Shown one piece after another: positions 8,006 to 15,829 of a DNA stretch of 45,799 nucleotides (its first letter is position 1; each line of letters opens with the position of its first letter). The stretch is from JBCCFW01 sp039029535 (GTDB lineage: Bacteria > Acidobacteriota > JBCCFW01), in assembly GCA_039029535.1 (NCBI GenBank), contig JBCCFW010000042.1, positions 1 through 45,799 of the forward strand, in the 5' to 3' direction. The notes under the pieces are model-generated. The model saw nothing but the letters and a program-made list of their open reading frames with translations. It was not told where the DNA came from and did no database searches. The translations under genes were made by a program, and so were the position numbers.

Positions 8006-9076
8006 TCAGCGACGGGTGATGCGGATCTCGATCCGCCGGTTCTTCTCCTTGGCGGCGGCCGAGTCCCCGCGCACCCGAGGATAATGCTCGCCGAAGCCCG
8101 CTGCCGACAACATCCCTTCGGGCAGGCCGGCCGAGGCGAGGTACTCGACGACCTCGAGGGCCCGGGCGGTCGAGAGCTCCCAGTTGTCCTGGAACTGTTC
8201 GGTGGTCAGCAGCTTGTCCGAGTCGGTGTGCCCCTGGACCTGCACGTTGACCGGCAGGTCGCGCGGTAGCTTGGGCTGGAGCTCCTGGAAGCCCCGGGCG
8301 AACTTGTCGAGCTCGGCCTGACCGCCCTGCCCGATCTGCGCACTGCCTGAAGCGAAGAGCACCTCGGACTGAAAGACGAAGCGGTCACCGACCACCCGGA
8401 TGTTGGGATCGTCGCCGAAGACCTCCGACATCTTCTCGAGGAAATCGCTGGTGTACCGCTCCAGCCGCTCGAGCTCGGTGATGCGCTCGTCCTTCTTGGC
8501 CATCTCCACGAGGAGCTCGGACACCTTGAGCGTCTGCTCCTGAGCCGCGCTCTCGGCCGTGGCCAACTCGGCACCGAGCTTGGCCAACTGGGCCCGCAGC
8601 TCGTTGACGGCATCCTGGAGGTCCGAGACCGCCGATTCCCGCTGCTCGACGGTGGCCTCGGCCGCCACGAGCTTCGCGTTGAGGTCCTTGAGCTCGTCGA
8701 GGTACTGCTGGAGCCGCAACGTGAGGTCGGTGATGCGGACCTGCTCGTCCTTCAGCGCCTGCTGCCGTTCGGCCAGCTCGTCCTGGAGCCGTCCGCGCTG
8801 CTCACCGAGGTTGCTGATGAGCTCGGTGGCCGACAGCAGCTCGGTCCGGAGCTGCTCGGCGCGGTCCTCGGAGCGGGAGAGCAACGATCGCAGCTCGGCG
8901 ACCTGGTCCTCCATGGCCCGCAGCGCTGCCTCCTTGCCACCTGCCAGGTGGACGAGACCGGTCTGCGTGACCGCGAAGAAGACGAGCACGAGGACCATGA
9001 CGAGAAGCATTCCCGCCAGGACGTCGGTGAAGGCCGGCCAGAAGTCGACCTCCCCTCCCCGCCTGCGACCTCTCAT
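8006..9076 (-). CDS. OmpA/MotB-like stator subunit with long coiled coil
   Basis: 356 residues. A basic N-terminus (MRGRRRGG) precedes one membrane helix, FWPAFTDVLAGMLLVMVLVLVF. It carries D18 where MotB and ZorB have their proton-binding aspartate. Residues about 45-215 are a Glu/Gln/Leu-rich coiled coil, far longer than in MotB. Residues about 235-355 are an OmpA-type peptidoglycan-binding domain (VLFASGSAQIG, QGHTDSD, NWELSTARALEV, GFGEHYPRV, NRRIEIRI), keeping the Asp and Arg that hold diaminopimelate. The start ATG overlaps the upstream channel gene's stop by 4 bp (ATGA), implying translational coupling. Expected role: cell-wall-anchored partner of an ion-driven rotary or tugging complex. 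Confidence 0.88.
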   Translation of the reverse strand: MRGRRRGGEVDFWPAFTDVLAGMLLVMVLVLVFFAVTQTGLVHLAGGKEAALRAMEDQVAELRSLLSRSEDRAEQLRTELLSATELISNLGEQRGRLQDELAERQQALKDEQVRITDLTLRLQQYLDELKDLNAKLVAAEATVEQRESAVSDLQDAVNELRAQLAKLGAELATAESAAQEQTLKVSELLVEMAKKDERITELERLERYTSDFLEKMSEVFGDDPNIRVVGDRFVFQSEVLFASGSAQIGQGGQAELDKFARGFQELQPKLPRDLPVNVQVQGHTDSDKLLTTEQFQDNWELSTARALEVVEYLASAGLPEGMLSAAGFGEHYPRVRGDSAAAKEKNRRIEIRITRR

Positions 9077-10500
9077 GACCGGTCCGGCCCCGTCGGGAGC
9101 GTGGGCGCCGAGCCGGGCCGAGCGGCCGATTCGAGCAGGCCGGCCAGGTGGCGCGCCTCCTCACGACGCTGCGCGCTCGCCTCCTGAACGCTCGACTGGA
9201 GCGTCTTCAGGGCCTCGACCAGCGCCTGATGGTCCGCCATCCCCTGACCACCGACCGCGCGGGTCGACCGCGACAGCTCGGCCAGGCCACCGGCGATCCC
9301 CTCGCCGAGACGACTGCCGACGTCGTCGAGGCGTTCCTGGATCTCGGCTCGTCCGTCGCGCACGTCGGAGCGGAGCGCCGCGGCGGCCCCCGCGAGGTCC
9401 GCGAGCTTCACGCCCTGATCGTTGAGCGCTTCACGTCCCGCTGACTGCACGTCCGCCAGGCGGGCGAGCACCGTTTCCATCCGCTCGTTCTGCCACGCCA
9501 GCGCGGCCACGCGCTCGCGGAAGTCCTCGAGAGCGCTGACCATTCGAGAGGACGCTCCCTCGAAGCGGTCCTGTCGACTCTCGAGCGCTTGCTGCCCATT
9601 CACGAGCAGCGACGCCACCGCCTCGGCCCGAGCGAGATCCACCTGAGAGCCGGGCGCGGCACCCTGGACCGGTGCTGGAGCGGCCGGAGCGGGGGCCGGC
9701 ATCGCCATGGCGGCGCCCGGCGAGAGGCGCTGGGCCGGTGCGAGCGCGAGCGCCGTGAGCTCCTCGAGCTTGCCGGTCCACGAGGCCTGGGCCGCGCTGA
9801 GGCCGAGAGCGGCCACGCCGAGAATGAGTGAGCCGAGGAGACCGAGCAGCGAGGTGCCGAAGGCCAGTGACATGCCTTCGAGGGGGCGGCGCAGGCCCTC
9901 CTTGAGCTGGATGAGGAAGGCCTCGATGTCGGTCTGAGGGCTGACGTCGAGGTTGTCGACCACGGCGGTCACGCCACCGATGGTGAGCAGCAAGCCGAGG
10001 AAGGTGCCGAGCAGGCCGAGGAGGACGAGCGTGCCGGCGGCGTAGCGAGCGGCTGCGACCCGCGCCTCCTCGCGATCGAGCAACGACTCACCGAGGGCCG
10101 AGACCTCGATGTCGCGTCCCGCCCGACTGGCCGTCGCGAGCACCTCGATGCGCTCACCGAGGGCGCTCTTCTTCAGCGGCGCGAGGTCGACCGAGTGGAG
10201 GTCGAGCTGCGCACCCGGCGTGAGCCCCTGCGCGAAGCGATCGATGGTCGCCTCTTCGCGACTGGCCCGCACGAGCCAACGCAAGACGAGGATGAGGGCG
10301 ACGACGAAGGCCGACAGCACCGCCAGGTTGAGCATGAGCGAGAGCATCGTCGGCGCGAGCAGCGTCCGGGGCGAGACCCCGTCTCCTCTCGACAGCGCTC
10401 CGACCAGCAAGAGGCCGATCAGCACGGCAGCACAGATCAGCGAGAAGAGAACGCGGCCGAGCCAGGCACGCGCCCCGTTGCGACGGAATCGTTCGGTCAC
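9073..10500 (-). CDS. MotA/TolQ/ExbB-family proton channel with long cytoplasmic tail
   Basis: 475 residues from a GTG at 10500 (GAGGGG upstream); the frame also allows an ATG at 10596 but the added residues are Pro-rich and unlikely. Two N-terminal membrane segments are followed by a cytoplasmic loop, then the diagnostic pair GLLGTFLGLLLTIGGV and MSLAFGTSLLGLLGSLILGV of the MotA/TolQ/ExbB fold. After an Ala/Pro linker, about 200 residues of Ala/Glu/Arg-rich helix form a tail, as in ZorA of Zorya defence systems. No ZorC/D/E-like gene (helicase, nuclease) is adjacent, so a defence role is not supported. Coupled to the OmpA-like gene by a 4-bp overlap. Confidence 0.88.
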   Translation of the reverse strand: MTERFRRNGARAWLGRVLFSLICAAVLIGLLLVGALSRGDGVSPRTLLAPTMLSLMLNLAVLSAFVVALILVLRWLVRASREEATIDRFAQGLTPGAQLDLHSVDLAPLKKSALGERIEVLATASRAGRDIEVSALGESLLDREEARVAAARYAAGTLVLLGLLGTFLGLLLTIGGVTAVVDNLDVSPQTDIEAFLIQLKEGLRRPLEGMSLAFGTSLLGLLGSLILGVAALGLSAAQASWTGKLEELTALALAPAQRLSPGAAMAMPAPAPAAPAPVQGAAPGSQVDLARAEAVASLLVNGQQALESRQDRFEGASSRMVSALEDFRERVAALAWQNERMETVLARLADVQSAGREALNDQGVKLADLAGAAAALRSDVRDGRAEIQERLDDVGSRLGEGIAGGLAELSRSTRAVGGQGMADHQALVEALKTLQSSVQEASAQRREEARHLAGLLESAARPGSAPTLPTGPDRS

Positions 10501-10707
10501 GGGAGGCCCCTCAGGTGGGTGAGGACGAGCCCACGGAGCCGGTCCAGGGGACCGATCCGTCGGGGGGAACCGGGGACGGAAATCATGGCAGCTCACCCTG
10601 ATGCGGGCGAGTGAGTTTCATGGAAGCTCCAGTCTCCGCAGGGGTCCGCCGAAGAGGAGCCGGGGAGGGCCACACCGCGCCGCCCGAGATGACATGCTCC
10701 GGCCGCC

Positions 10708-11802
10708 ATGGCACTGAAACGGATGGATCAACAGCTCTTCGTCGCGCTCCTGGCCGGTGGTCGGGGCACGCGCTTCTGGCCGCTCTCCCGGAGCGCCGAG
10801 CCCAAGCAGTTCCTCGACGTCACCGGCGAGGGCCCCCTGCTGGCGGTGACCCGCGACCGGATGGACGGGCTCTGCCCGCCCGAGCACGTCTTCGTGGTCA
10901 CCGGCGCCGACCTCGCCCGACGGTGCCGGCAGATCCTCGACTTCCCGACCAGCCGTGTTCTCGGGGAGCCGGTCGGCCGCAACACCTGTCCGGCCGTCGG
11001 GCTCGCGCTGCTTCACGCACGTCATCACGGCAACGACGACGCGGTGCTGCTCGCCCTGCCGACCGATCATCACGTCGCCAAGCGCGACCGCCTCGCCCGC
11101 GTCATCGCCAAGGGAGTGAAGGCCGCCCGTCGCCTGCGCGGCACGGTGCTGTTCGGCGCCGTCCCCGACCGACCGGAGACCGGCTACGGCTACCTGAGCC
11201 TCGGTGAGGAGCGCTCGCTTCCCGGGCTCGCGGGCCTGCGTCGCCTGGCTCGCTTCAAGGAGAAGCCCGACCTCGCCGGCGCCAAGCGCCTGCTGCGCCA
11301 GGGCGCGTGGTGGAACACGGGGATGTTCTGCCTTCACGTGGGCGCCACGCTCGAGACCATCGACCGCGTGCTGCCCGAGCTCGGCCAGGGCCTGGAGGAG
11401 CTGTCCCGCTCCTACGGCAAGCGCACCTTCAAGAAGGCGCTGGCCGAGATCTATCCCAAGCTGCCGAGCATCTCGTTCGACCACGGCGTGCTGGAGCATC
11501 AAGACGAGATCCACGCCCTGCCCGCCGAGGTGGGCTGGTCCGACGTCGCGTCCTGGGAGGCGCTCGCACCGCTGCTGCCGTCCGATCGCAAGGGCAACGC
11601 CGCGCGGGGCGACGCCGTGTTCCACGACGCGACGAACTGCCTGGCCGTCGCGCAGGGTGACCGACCGCTCGTGCTGCTCGGCACTCAGGACCTCGTCCTG
11701 GTCGACGCGGGCGACGTCGTGTTCGCCTGTCCTCGCGACCGAGCTCGCGACATCGTCGGCCTGCGCAAGGCGCTCGAGAAGTCCCACTCCGTGTTGCTTT
11801 AA
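10708..11802 (+). CDS. manC: Mannose-1-phosphate guanylyltransferase (GDP-mannose pyrophosphorylase)
   Basis: 364 residues. Makes GDP-mannose from GTP and mannose-1-phosphate in the cytoplasm, for polysaccharide or glycan synthesis. The nucleotidyltransferase signature is LLAGGRGTRFWPLSR (about 14-28), followed by P-KQFLD, GRNTCPAVGLA, the PTDHH metal-site region, FKEKP and WNTGMF. Length matches the short form without the C-terminal phosphomannose isomerase domain. An in-frame ATG five codons later is an alternative start. It diverges from the stator operon across about 207 bp in which no clear promoter was identified. The neighbours are membrane proteins rather than a glycan operon. Confidence 0.93.
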   Translation: MALKRMDQQLFVALLAGGRGTRFWPLSRSAEPKQFLDVTGEGPLLAVTRDRMDGLCPPEHVFVVTGADLARRCRQILDFPTSRVLGEPVGRNTCPAVGLALLHARHHGNDDAVLLALPTDHHVAKRDRLARVIAKGVKAARRLRGTVLFGAVPDRPETGYGYLSLGEERSLPGLAGLRRLARFKEKPDLAGAKRLLRQGAWWNTGMFCLHVGATLETIDRVLPELGQGLEELSRSYGKRTFKKALAEIYPKLPSISFDHGVLEHQDEIHALPAEVGWSDVASWEALAPLLPSDRKGNAARGDAVFHDATNCLAVAQGDRPLVLLGTQDLVLVDAGDVVFACPRDRARDIVGLRKALEKSHSVLL

Positions 11803-11884
11803 GAACGGCCGATTGGCCGCTCGCTCTCGCGCGGGCTGTACTCGCTGAGCCTCCTGACTGACGGGAGGCAGCGAGGACACGAGC

Positions 11885-12532
11885 GTGAACCAGGCCGTCG
11901 AACTCCCGCAGCGCCAACGTCTCTGCATCGGTCCCGACCGCGTCACCCTCGACGCGCACCAGGTCGTCGTCGACAGCCCGTCCCCACGCGAGGGCTGGGA
12001 AGACCGTCCCTTCCGCAAGCCACGGATCCACTTCCGAAACCAGGCCTGGGAGATCGCGTCGGTCACTCCCCAACCTGGACTGGGCAAGGGCGGTCATCGC
12101 TACACGCTCCGTCCCTGGCCCGAGGATCGCAACGACCTGCCCGGCGCCGAGCTGGCCTACGACCGGGAGACCGCGCATCGCTGTCACGATCGTTGGGCGC
12201 GCGCCCAGCGGATCGAGCGCTATCGATTCTTCACCTGGCTCACGTACCCACTCGTCGGCTTCGCCTGGTGGGGAGTGAAGCGCAGGCTCCGCGATGCCTG
12301 GGACATCGATCCACTCATCGCCACCCGCGTGTCGGTCTGGGCCGAGACCGGTCTCTTTCTTCAGCTCATGGCGCTGATGGCGATCAACGGCTTCACCAAC
12401 CTCTTCGGTGGAGTCCTCCTCCCTCCCTTGCTGATCCTGCTGTTCGATCTCCTCGGGCGAGGCATGCAGTTCTACGGCGACGACCCCAAGCCCTACGGCT
12501 TCCTCGAGTGGTTGCTCCACATCAAGATGTAA
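11885..12532 (+). CDS. Unknown membrane protein
   Basis: 215 residues from a GTG at 11885, 82 bp after manC. The N-terminal 115 residues are polar and basic with Arg/Pro-rich stretches. Hydrophobic segments follow: FFTWLTYPLVGFAWWGV, GLFLQLMALMAINGFTNLF and FGGVLLPPLLILLFDLL. The C-terminus ends YGFLEWLLHIKM. I do not recognise a family. The same-strand position after manC allows co-transcription, but no function is implied. Confidence 0.75.
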   Translation: MNQAVELPQRQRLCIGPDRVTLDAHQVVVDSPSPREGWEDRPFRKPRIHFRNQAWEIASVTPQPGLGKGGHRYTLRPWPEDRNDLPGAELAYDRETAHRCHDRWARAQRIERYRFFTWLTYPLVGFAWWGVKRRLRDAWDIDPLIATRVSVWAETGLFLQLMALMAINGFTNLFGGVLLPPLLILLFDLLGRGMQFYGDDPKPYGFLEWLLHIKM

Positions 12533-12625
12533 GAGTCTCGTGAAGCACGGAATCACCTCCGCAGTCCGGTCGTCGTCGACCCGATCGCCGGCACTGTCGT
12601 CGGCGTTCGACGGGGGATGCCTCTC

Positions 12626-13567
12626 ATGTCCGACTCGCCGTCTCCGCTCCTCGCTCGTCTCGGGTTCGTCGTCACGCGCGTGCTGGTCCCTCTCTGGATC
12701 CTGACCGGCGCTCTGGTGAAGCTCATCGAGCGCTCACCGAAGCTCCTCCCGGAGAACCTCCTTCTCTTGGCCGAGCGGCTGGGCCTGGGCTTCGACGTCC
12801 TCCTCGCCGTGCTCATCTCCATCGAGCTCGCCGCCGTCGCCGCGATCTGGTCGTTGCCCCGCCTGGCCCGCGCCGTGGCGGCCTCGATGCTCACCGCCTT
12901 CTGCATCGTGCTGGTCTCGCTCATGGCGGCCGGGCTCGAGCACTGCCCCTGTCTCGGCAGCCTCTCGCCCCCGCCCTGGCTGATGCTCGTGATCGATGGT
13001 GCGCTGCTCGTCACCGTGCTCACCCTTCCCCTGCCGAGGCGAGCGCCCTCGACCCGCTCCTTCCGACGGGGCCTCCTGGCCACCGCTGGCTGTGCTGCCC
13101 TCAGCCTGCTCGTCGCCATCGCGTGGATCGGCTCGGCTCGCACTGCTCCGGACGGAGGTCCTCCCCACGTGCTGGTCGACGCTCGGGACTGGGCGGGCCG
13201 CGACTTCCTCGAGCTCGAGATCGCCCGTCACGTCGACTGGCCCGCCGACCTCGACGTCGGTCCGCGTTACGTCGTCTTCTACAGCAAGTCCTGTGACCAC
13301 TGTCGCGACCTGCTCGAGAGCCACTTCGACGGACAGCGAGCGGTCCCGGCCGTCCTCGTCGCGATCCCCGAGGAGAGGACCGGGTTCGCCCCGGAGCGCT
13401 GGCTCGACGTGCACTTCTGCGAGGACTGCGTGGAGCAGCGCGAGCTCCCGCCGGGAACGGAGTGGATCGTGGCGCCGCCCCTGGTGGTCGCCATCGAGGA
13501 CGGAGAAGTGCTCTGCGCCACCGAGGCCGTCGACCCGCTGGACCCGAGCTGCCTCATTCTCGGCTGA
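12626..13567 (+). CDS. MauE-like membrane domain fused to CDHC thioredoxin-like domain (copy 1)
   Basis: 313 residues from the ATG at 12626. An ATG three codons earlier is possible, but GGGGGA spacing and alignment with the next gene favour 12626. About four membrane helices occupy 10-135, with a C-P-C-L-G motif (107-109) matching the CxC-G seen in MauE/DoxX-type redox membrane proteins. A further helix (150-170) leads to a soluble, probably periplasmic domain carrying YSKSCDHC (223-226), a thioredoxin-type CxxC, then CEDC (265-268) and cysteines at 297 and 309. The likely role is disulfide exchange or electron transfer across the membrane. Its neighbour is a full-length paralogue with all these cysteines at equivalent positions. 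Confidence 0.82.
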   Translation: MSDSPSPLLARLGFVVTRVLVPLWILTGALVKLIERSPKLLPENLLLLAERLGLGFDVLLAVLISIELAAVAAIWSLPRLARAVAASMLTAFCIVLVSLMAAGLEHCPCLGSLSPPPWLMLVIDGALLVTVLTLPLPRRAPSTRSFRRGLLATAGCAALSLLVAIAWIGSARTAPDGGPPHVLVDARDWAGRDFLELEIARHVDWPADLDVGPRYVVFYSKSCDHCRDLLESHFDGQRAVPAVLVAIPEERTGFAPERWLDVHFCEDCVEQRELPPGTEWIVAPPLVVAIEDGEVLCATEAVDPLDPSCLILG

Positions 13568-13574
13568 TCGCTGG

Positions 13575-13595
13575 CCCCGTGGCCTGGGCACGGGG
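13575..13595 (+). terminator. Short hairpin between the two redox paralogues
   Basis: 7-bp stem CCCCGTG/CACGGGG with a 7-nt loop, just after the first paralogue's stop and followed by a -10-like TATCAT at 13603-13608. It may partly terminate transcription before a promoter for the second copy. No T-run or -35 is evident. Confidence 0.35.
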
Positions 13596-13694
13596 GACCG
13601 CCTATCATCTCCCTCCCCGCTCCACCGGACGGCGGCCACGGGTCGCTGGTTCGGAGCGGGTCCACCTCGTCTCGAGTCTCATGGAACTCCCGCG

Positions 13695-14741
13695 ATGTCC
13701 TTCCTGAAGAGCCCCCTCGCCTCCCGCATCGGCTTCGTCGTCACGCGCATCATCGTGCCCTTGTGGATCCTCGCCGGCGCCCTGCTCAAGCTGGCCGAGC
13801 ACACGCCCAAGCTCCTCCCGAAGAACATCTGGACCAAGGCTGCCTCGGCGGGCATCGACCTCTACTGGCTCCTCGCCATCCTGGTCGCCCTGGAGTTCCT
13901 GGCCATCGGCGTGATCTGGTTCATGCCACGCTTCTCGCGCTTCATGGCCCTGTGGATGATGGGCTGCTTCTGCCTCATCCTCATCGCCGAGATCCTCGCG
14001 GGCAACGACAAGTGCGGTTGCCTCGGCGCCTTCTCACCGTCGCCCTACGTGATGCTCGCCATCGACGGCACGCTGTTCCTGCTGGTCCTGCTCTTCAAGC
14101 AAGTTCTCCCGGAGGACACGCCCTGGTTCGGCAAGGGCTTCTGGATGGCCGCCGCCTTCACCGTGGCCGGCGCCATCGCCTGCGCGCTCCTCATCCTTCC
14201 TTACGGTCGCTCGCCCAGCACTGGCGGTGACGGCAGCAGCTCCCAGACCCAGACGGCCCCGTCGACCCAGGCCGGTGGCGACGGTGCCTCGACGCAGCAG
14301 GTCAGCGGCGGTGGCAGCGGCAAGCCGGAGCAACCTGCGTACCTGACGATCGATACCTCCGACTGGGTCGGCCAGCGCTTCAGCGACATCGAGCTGATGA
14401 AGTTCATCGACTGGCCCGCCGACATGGACCTGGGCCAGCGCTACGTCGTCATCTTCAGCAAGTCCTGCGACCACTGTCAGGAGCTGCTCGAGACGCACTT
14501 CTTCGAAGCCAAGGCCGCGCCGACCGTCATGGTCGCCATCCCCGAGAACCAGCAGGGCTTCAACGAGGCCACCTGGATCGACATGGCCTACTGCACGGAG
14601 TGCTTCGAGCATCGCGACCTGCCCGTGGGGACCGACTGGCTCATCACGCCGCCGCTGGTCGTCGCCGTCGACAACGGCGAGGTGGTCTGCGCGAAGGAGA
14701 CCGACGATTCCATCGCTCCGGAGTGCCTGATCTTCGGCTGA
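13695..14741 (+). CDS. MauE-like membrane domain fused to CDHC thioredoxin-like domain (copy 2)
   Basis: 348 residues from the ATG at 13695 (MSFLKSPLASRIGFVVTR, aligning with the start of the previous product). The frame is open far upstream, but only as a shadow of the first copy. It has the same four-helix block with KCGCLG (CxC at 107-109), a fifth helix at about 150-170, and the soluble domain with FSKSCDHC (258-261), CTEC (300-303) and cysteines at 332 and 344. It differs by a 35-residue Ser/Thr/Gln/Gly linker (SSSQTQTAPSTQAGG...) between helix and soluble domain, which would let that domain reach further into the periplasm. A tandem duplication of a membrane disulfide-relay protein is the simplest explanation. 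Confidence 0.83.
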   Translation: MSFLKSPLASRIGFVVTRIIVPLWILAGALLKLAEHTPKLLPKNIWTKAASAGIDLYWLLAILVALEFLAIGVIWFMPRFSRFMALWMMGCFCLILIAEILAGNDKCGCLGAFSPSPYVMLAIDGTLFLLVLLFKQVLPEDTPWFGKGFWMAAAFTVAGAIACALLILPYGRSPSTGGDGSSSQTQTAPSTQAGGDGASTQQVSGGGSGKPEQPAYLTIDTSDWVGQRFSDIELMKFIDWPADMDLGQRYVVIFSKSCDHCQELLETHFFEAKAAPTVMVAIPENQQGFNEATWIDMAYCTECFEHRDLPVGTDWLITPPLVVAVDNGEVVCAKETDDSIAPECLIFG

Positions 14742-14865
14742 GCCCTGGGCCCGAGAGCGTTCGATTTTCGCTCGACCGTCAACAGAGCCTGGCTGAGGGC
14801 GGGTCGTCTCGACCCGTTCTCTTCACCTGGCCAGCCCGGAGTGACCGTGATCGGGGGGAGGCACG

Positions 14866-14895
14866 TTGTGTCCGCCCCTCGGGCCCCCGTAGCAT
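14866..14895 (+). promoter_or_regulatory. Candidate promoter for 14973-15791
   Basis: TTGTGT (14866-14871), 18-nt spacer, TAGCAT (14890-14895), 77 nt before the chosen ATG. The -10 resembles those before other genes here (TAATCT, TACAAT). Confidence 0.4.
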
Positions 14896-14972
14896 CGGAC
14901 CTCACTGAGCCCGTCCCGACAGCGCCAGTCGCGTCGCCCCCGTCCCTGGGGAACGGGCTCGAGGAGCACGTC

Positions 14973-15791
14973 ATGCGCACTTCACGCTTCGTCCTCGCCC
15001 TCTGCACCCTCCTCGTGGTCTCCGTCGCCAGCGCTCGCACGCCGAGCTTCAGCGAGACCTTCGACGACGAGACGGTGACCCGCACCCTGCCGGCCAGCTT
15101 CCCGGCTGACCTCGGCACCGTGTACGTCAGCGCCTTCGAGGCGGGCATCGAGCTCGACCCGACCTGCGACGGTCTGTCGACGCACGCCCTGGTCCTCAAC
15201 GCGCCGCTGGGTGAGCAGCCCTTCGAGGTTCGCTTCCACCACGACCACCCCGCACCGGGTGGCGACATTCACCTCGAGGCGATCGAGCAGTTCACCTTGA
15301 AGGTGGGCGCCGAGCGCACGGACGCGTACGGCCTCAAGCTGGGCTTCGAGTCGCAGGGCGGCTTCCAGAGCCTGCCCGTGCAGTTCGGCCCGGCCCGCGA
15401 CGGTGACCCCGATCCTCAGTTCGGCAACCTCTACGACAACGGCGAGATCACCGACATCAAGTACGGCAACGTCTTCGACAGCGTCTGCAGCGGTCCGGAC
15501 CGCTTCGACGCGCAGGTGCTGGTCACCTTCACCATGCTCGGTGAGGACGGCCAGTACTTCATCGAGATCCAGAGCAACGCGCCGGTCCCGACCCGCGAGC
15601 GCTTCGGCCCGTTCGAGATTCCCGCGGCCGTCCTGGCCGAGGGCTACGGCGCCTGCATGGCCCACGGCCAGTCCGGCTCCGGCCGCATCCTCCTCGATGG
15701 CGCCGAGTGCCTCGTTGCCTCGCCCATCGAGATCCCGCCGATCAACGGCGAGACCCTGACCCACCGCGAGAGCGTCCGACGCACTCGCTGA
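14973..15791 (+). CDS. Secreted protein of unknown function
   Basis: 272 residues from the ATG at 14973, with GAGGAG 6 nt upstream and a clear signal peptide (MRTSRFVLALCTLLVVSVASA). The mature part is beta-rich and acidic with few cysteines: FSETFDDETVTRTLP, YVSAFEAGIELDPTCDG, VRFHHDHPAPGGDIHLEA, GNLYDNGEITDIKYGN. No catalytic motif or known domain was recognised; overall it looks like a jelly-roll or adhesin-type extracellular protein. It is 38 bp upstream of the large Ig-repeat gene, so they may form an operon with the lipoprotein gene 19003-19956. Confidence 0.78.
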   Translation: MRTSRFVLALCTLLVVSVASARTPSFSETFDDETVTRTLPASFPADLGTVYVSAFEAGIELDPTCDGLSTHALVLNAPLGEQPFEVRFHHDHPAPGGDIHLEAIEQFTLKVGAERTDAYGLKLGFESQGGFQSLPVQFGPARDGDPDPQFGNLYDNGEITDIKYGNVFDSVCSGPDRFDAQVLVTFTMLGEDGQYFIEIQSNAPVPTRERFGPFEIPAAVLAEGYGACMAHGQSGSGRILLDGAECLVASPIEIPPINGETLTHRESVRRTR

Positions 15792-15829
15792 AAACGTCTC
15801 CCGACGTCTCAGCAGTCTCGAAACGCACC

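Noticed and set aside
7614..10500. Complete Zorya anti-phage system
   Set aside because: Only ZorA/ZorB-like components are present; flanking genes are a nucleotidyltransferase and secreted proteins, with no helicase or nuclease partner.
12996..13694. Upstream extension of the second redox paralogue
   Set aside because: This stretch is an out-of-frame reading of the first paralogue; the ATG at 13695 aligns with the first copy's N-terminus.
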